Of a DNA stretch of 8,169 nt, positions 7,258 to 8,169 are shown one piece after another. A program made the translations under genes and the position numbers. The stretch's first letter is position 1. Each line of letters starts with the position of its first letter. The notes beneath the pieces are model-generated. The model did no database searches. It saw only the letters and a list, made by a program, of their open reading frames with translations, and was not told where the DNA came from. The stretch comes from Sphingobacterium sp. UBA6711 (GTDB lineage: Bacteria; Bacteroidota; Bacteroidia; Sphingobacteriales; Sphingobacteriaceae), in the NCBI GenBank assembly GCA_002454415.1, contig DKIT01000198.1, forward strand, positions 33,478-41,646, written 5' to 3'.

Positions 7258-7329
7258 GGCCCGTTCGTCTAGGGGTTAGGACGCAAGATTTTCATTCTTG
7301 AAACAGGGGTTCGATTCCCCTACGGGCTA
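7258..7329 (+). tRNA. tRNA-Glu (anticodon UUC)
   Basis: A 72-base cloverleaf. The acceptor stem pairs GGCCCGT (7258-7264) with ACGGGCT (7322-7328), with a G-U first pair and discriminator A7329. The D arm is at 7267-7282 with the GGTT loop core. The anticodon stem is CAAGA/TCTTG with loop TTTTCAT, placing anticodon TTC at 7291-7293. The T arm is AGGGG-TTCGATT-CCCCT. CCA is not encoded; the next bases are CAA. The body closely resembles known bacterial tRNA-Glu. It reads GAA and, by wobble, GAG. Confidence 0.98.
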
Positions 7330-7336
7330 CAAAGAT

Positions 7337-7371
7337 AAAAACCTGCAAATACGAAGTTTGCGGGTTTTTTT
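7337..7371 (+). terminator. Intrinsic terminator after tRNA-Glu
   Basis: The left arm AAAAACCTGCAAA (7337-7349) pairs with TTTGCGGGTTTTT (from 7357), with one T-G wobble and a 7-base loop, followed by a run of seven T (7365-7371). It lies seven bases after the tRNA discriminator base and closes a single-tRNA transcription unit. Confidence 0.92.
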
Positions 7372-7594
7372 ATGCCCTTTTGTTTAGACAAAGCTAGTCT
7401 CATCCATTGGTTCTGTTATGGTAACTCCTTAAAAAAGGTTGGCTGACGCTTCCTGATCTCCTTTCGCTTCACCGCTAACTGTTGAAAATAGCACCAATAA
7501 TGTATAACTACTCCGGTTCCAGTCCGTTTCGTGATACAAATAAGCAGTTTATTGAGAAAATTCTATCGTATCAGAATCTTTACAATTCCTAAAT

Positions 7595-7606
7595 TTGATT
7601 AATCAA
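7595..7606. repeat. 12-bp palindrome TTGATTAATCAA
   Basis: A perfect self-complementary 12-mer that shares three bases with a TAnnTTTG match (TAAATTTG, 7590-7597). The overlap would suit an operator, but there is no TTG at the right distance upstream for a complete promoter, and such palindromes are not rare in AT-rich DNA. Confidence 0.35.
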
Positions 7607-7766
7607 TTATAGAAAAAACCCTTAGAGAAGCATTTAGAGAGTCAATTAGAAATTATCCGTCCATTTTCTTTGTGAAGAAAGAGTGATAGAAAATATCGAA
7701 CCAAATATTTAATAACCAATTGTTCGTTTAAAAATAGAAAGAAGTAGAAAAGTAATTTTGAAACAG

Positions 7767-7802
7767 AAAGACTTTGAAACAATTATCCTAAAGTCTTTTT
7801 TT
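7767..7802 (+). terminator. Terminator-like hairpin with no gene upstream
   Basis: AAAGACTTT (7767-7775) is the exact reverse complement of AAAGTCTTT (7790-7798), with a 14-base loop and a T-run 7796-7802. The stem is AT-rich, so its strength is doubtful. Placed 240 bp before the lipoprotein gene and without an upstream gene, it would end an unannotated transcript or act in a leader if it is real. Confidence 0.4.
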
Positions 7803-7834
7803 AGCTTAAGAAAGCTAATACCATTTAGCTAAAT
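7801..7834. repeat. Two adjoining dyads sharing TTAGCT
   Basis: TTAGCTT (7801-7807) pairs with AAGCTAA (7812-7818) across a 4-base loop. Five bases later ATTTAGCTAAAT (7823-7834) is a perfect 12-bp palindrome containing the same TTAGCT core. They follow directly on the terminator-like hairpin, forming a 68-bp cluster of symmetrical elements. Confidence 0.5.
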
Positions 7835-8042
7835 ATAAGAATAACCAATTATGTGGAAATTAAAACAAAGCGTTCGCCCGGCAATGGGGCAGACATCGAT
7901 CCGTTCGTCTTAAAACTATCCTATAAATATCAGTTATGTTCATCACATTTTAATGGATATAGCTAAAGTCTGTGAATTTGGAATTCATGGGCGGCAATAC
8001 AAAAAAGTATGTTAAAATAAATTCTAACCAATATTAAACCTT

Positions 8043-8169
8043 ATGAGAACTAGACAAACGGCGGCTAATAGTTGGTCTCTAAATCAGATGATTTGGCCTA
8101 TTATAGTGCTTATTTTGGGCATCGTAAGCTGCAAGAATGACAATCTTGGCAGCATTGCAGAAGGTGTGC
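8043..8169 (+). CDS. N-terminus of a lipoprotein, 3' part outside the window
   Basis: Forty-two codons are visible from the ATG at 8043. The basic start MRTRQ and a 16-residue n-region lead into the hydrophobic MIWPIIVLILGIVS and Cys30, a good lipobox (IVSC), followed by KNDN. This predicts a lipoprotein anchored in the outer or inner membrane. An in-frame TAA at 8025-8027 rules out a longer N-terminus. A second in-frame ATG at 8088 (Met16) would give a shorter, more compact signal peptide and is a fair alternative start. No Shine-Dalgarno site is seen, as is usual in this phylum. The nearest -7-like box is TGAATTTG (7973-7980), with one mismatch. Too little of the mature protein is present to name a family. 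Confidence 0.75.
   Translation, partial: MRTRQTAANSWSLNQMIWPIIVLILGIVSCKNDNLGSIAEGV

Larger units (their letters stand above)
7713..8032 (+). repeat. Three direct copies of TAACCAAT
   Basis: Copies lie at 7713-7720, 7842-7849 and 8025-8032. The first two extend to an 11-bp identity, AATAACCAATT (7711-7721 and 7840-7850). The second ends at the ATG of a 20-codon ORF, and the third sits 10 bp before the ATG of the lipoprotein gene at 8043. They may be regulator half-sites or chance in AT-rich DNA. Confidence 0.3.
7372..8042. other. Intergenic stretch of about 670 bp without a convincing gene
   Basis: No ORF of useful length on either strand. Most of it is strongly AT-rich, with two GC-richer islands at about 7438-7540 and 7861-7910. 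It holds a 12-bp palindrome at 7595-7606, a terminator-like hairpin at 7767-7802, two adjoining dyads at 7801-7834, and the 8-mer TAACCAAT three times. Two very short ATG ORFs exist: 30 codons at 7500-7592 and 20 codons at 7851-7913; neither is supported as a gene. On the minus strand 7429-7545 is open without a stop in two frames but lacks ATG. It could be leader plus regulatory DNA of the lipoprotein gene at 8043, an unrecognised small-RNA region, or decayed sequence. Confidence 0.6.

Noticed and set aside
7429..7545. Minus-strand frame reading HETDWNRSSYTLLVLF and SGEAKGDQEASANLF as a gene
   Set aside because: About 38 codons between stops with no ATG, overlapped by a second open frame on the same strand; at most a remnant or a repeat, so kept only as a finding.

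Overview
The window looks like chromosomal DNA of a Bacteroidota bacterium, most likely of the Sphingobacterium/Pedobacter type. The evidence is a SusC-like plug domain joined to macroglobulin-like modules, promoters of the TTG-N19-TAnnTTTG form, start codons without Shine-Dalgarno sites, a PurD N-terminus of lineage-like form, and moderate-to-low GC. This is inference; no marker gene fixes the genus.

Positions 1-5769, minus strand: four co-directional genes with gaps of 41, 17 and 31 bp, probably one operon read from 5769 towards 1. In transcription order they are a secreted, barrel-less TonB-plug/macroglobulin-like protein (893 aa), a crotonase-fold protein with the active-site pattern of delta3,delta2-enoyl-CoA isomerases, a small lipoprotein of unknown function, and a phospho-sugar mutase whose C-terminal part lies beyond position 1. 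The products do not form an obvious single pathway.

Positions 5770-5893: a 124-bp divergent promoter region. Positions 5894-7168, plus strand: purD, the purine biosynthesis GAR synthetase, complete with all ATP-grasp motifs. A TAnnTTTG box ends only 4 bases before its ATG, so the mRNA may be leaderless or nearly so.

Positions 7188-7371, plus strand: a tRNA-Glu(UUC) unit with a consensus-quality promoter, a perfect 10-bp inverted repeat at the expected transcription start, the tRNA, and a strong intrinsic terminator.

Positions 7372-8042: about 670 bp without a convincing gene. It is mostly AT-rich with two GC-richer islands, and holds several dyads, one terminator-like hairpin, short direct repeats and two very short ORFs. 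Positions 8043-8169, plus strand: the first 42 codons of another lipoprotein.

Most of the window is ordinary housekeeping and conserved-hypothetical content. I found no phage, IS, CRISPR, toxin-antitoxin or defence system. The parts most worth a second look are the plug/macroglobulin-like protein and its operon partners, the palindrome at the tRNA promoter, and the structured gene-free stretch at 7372-8042.
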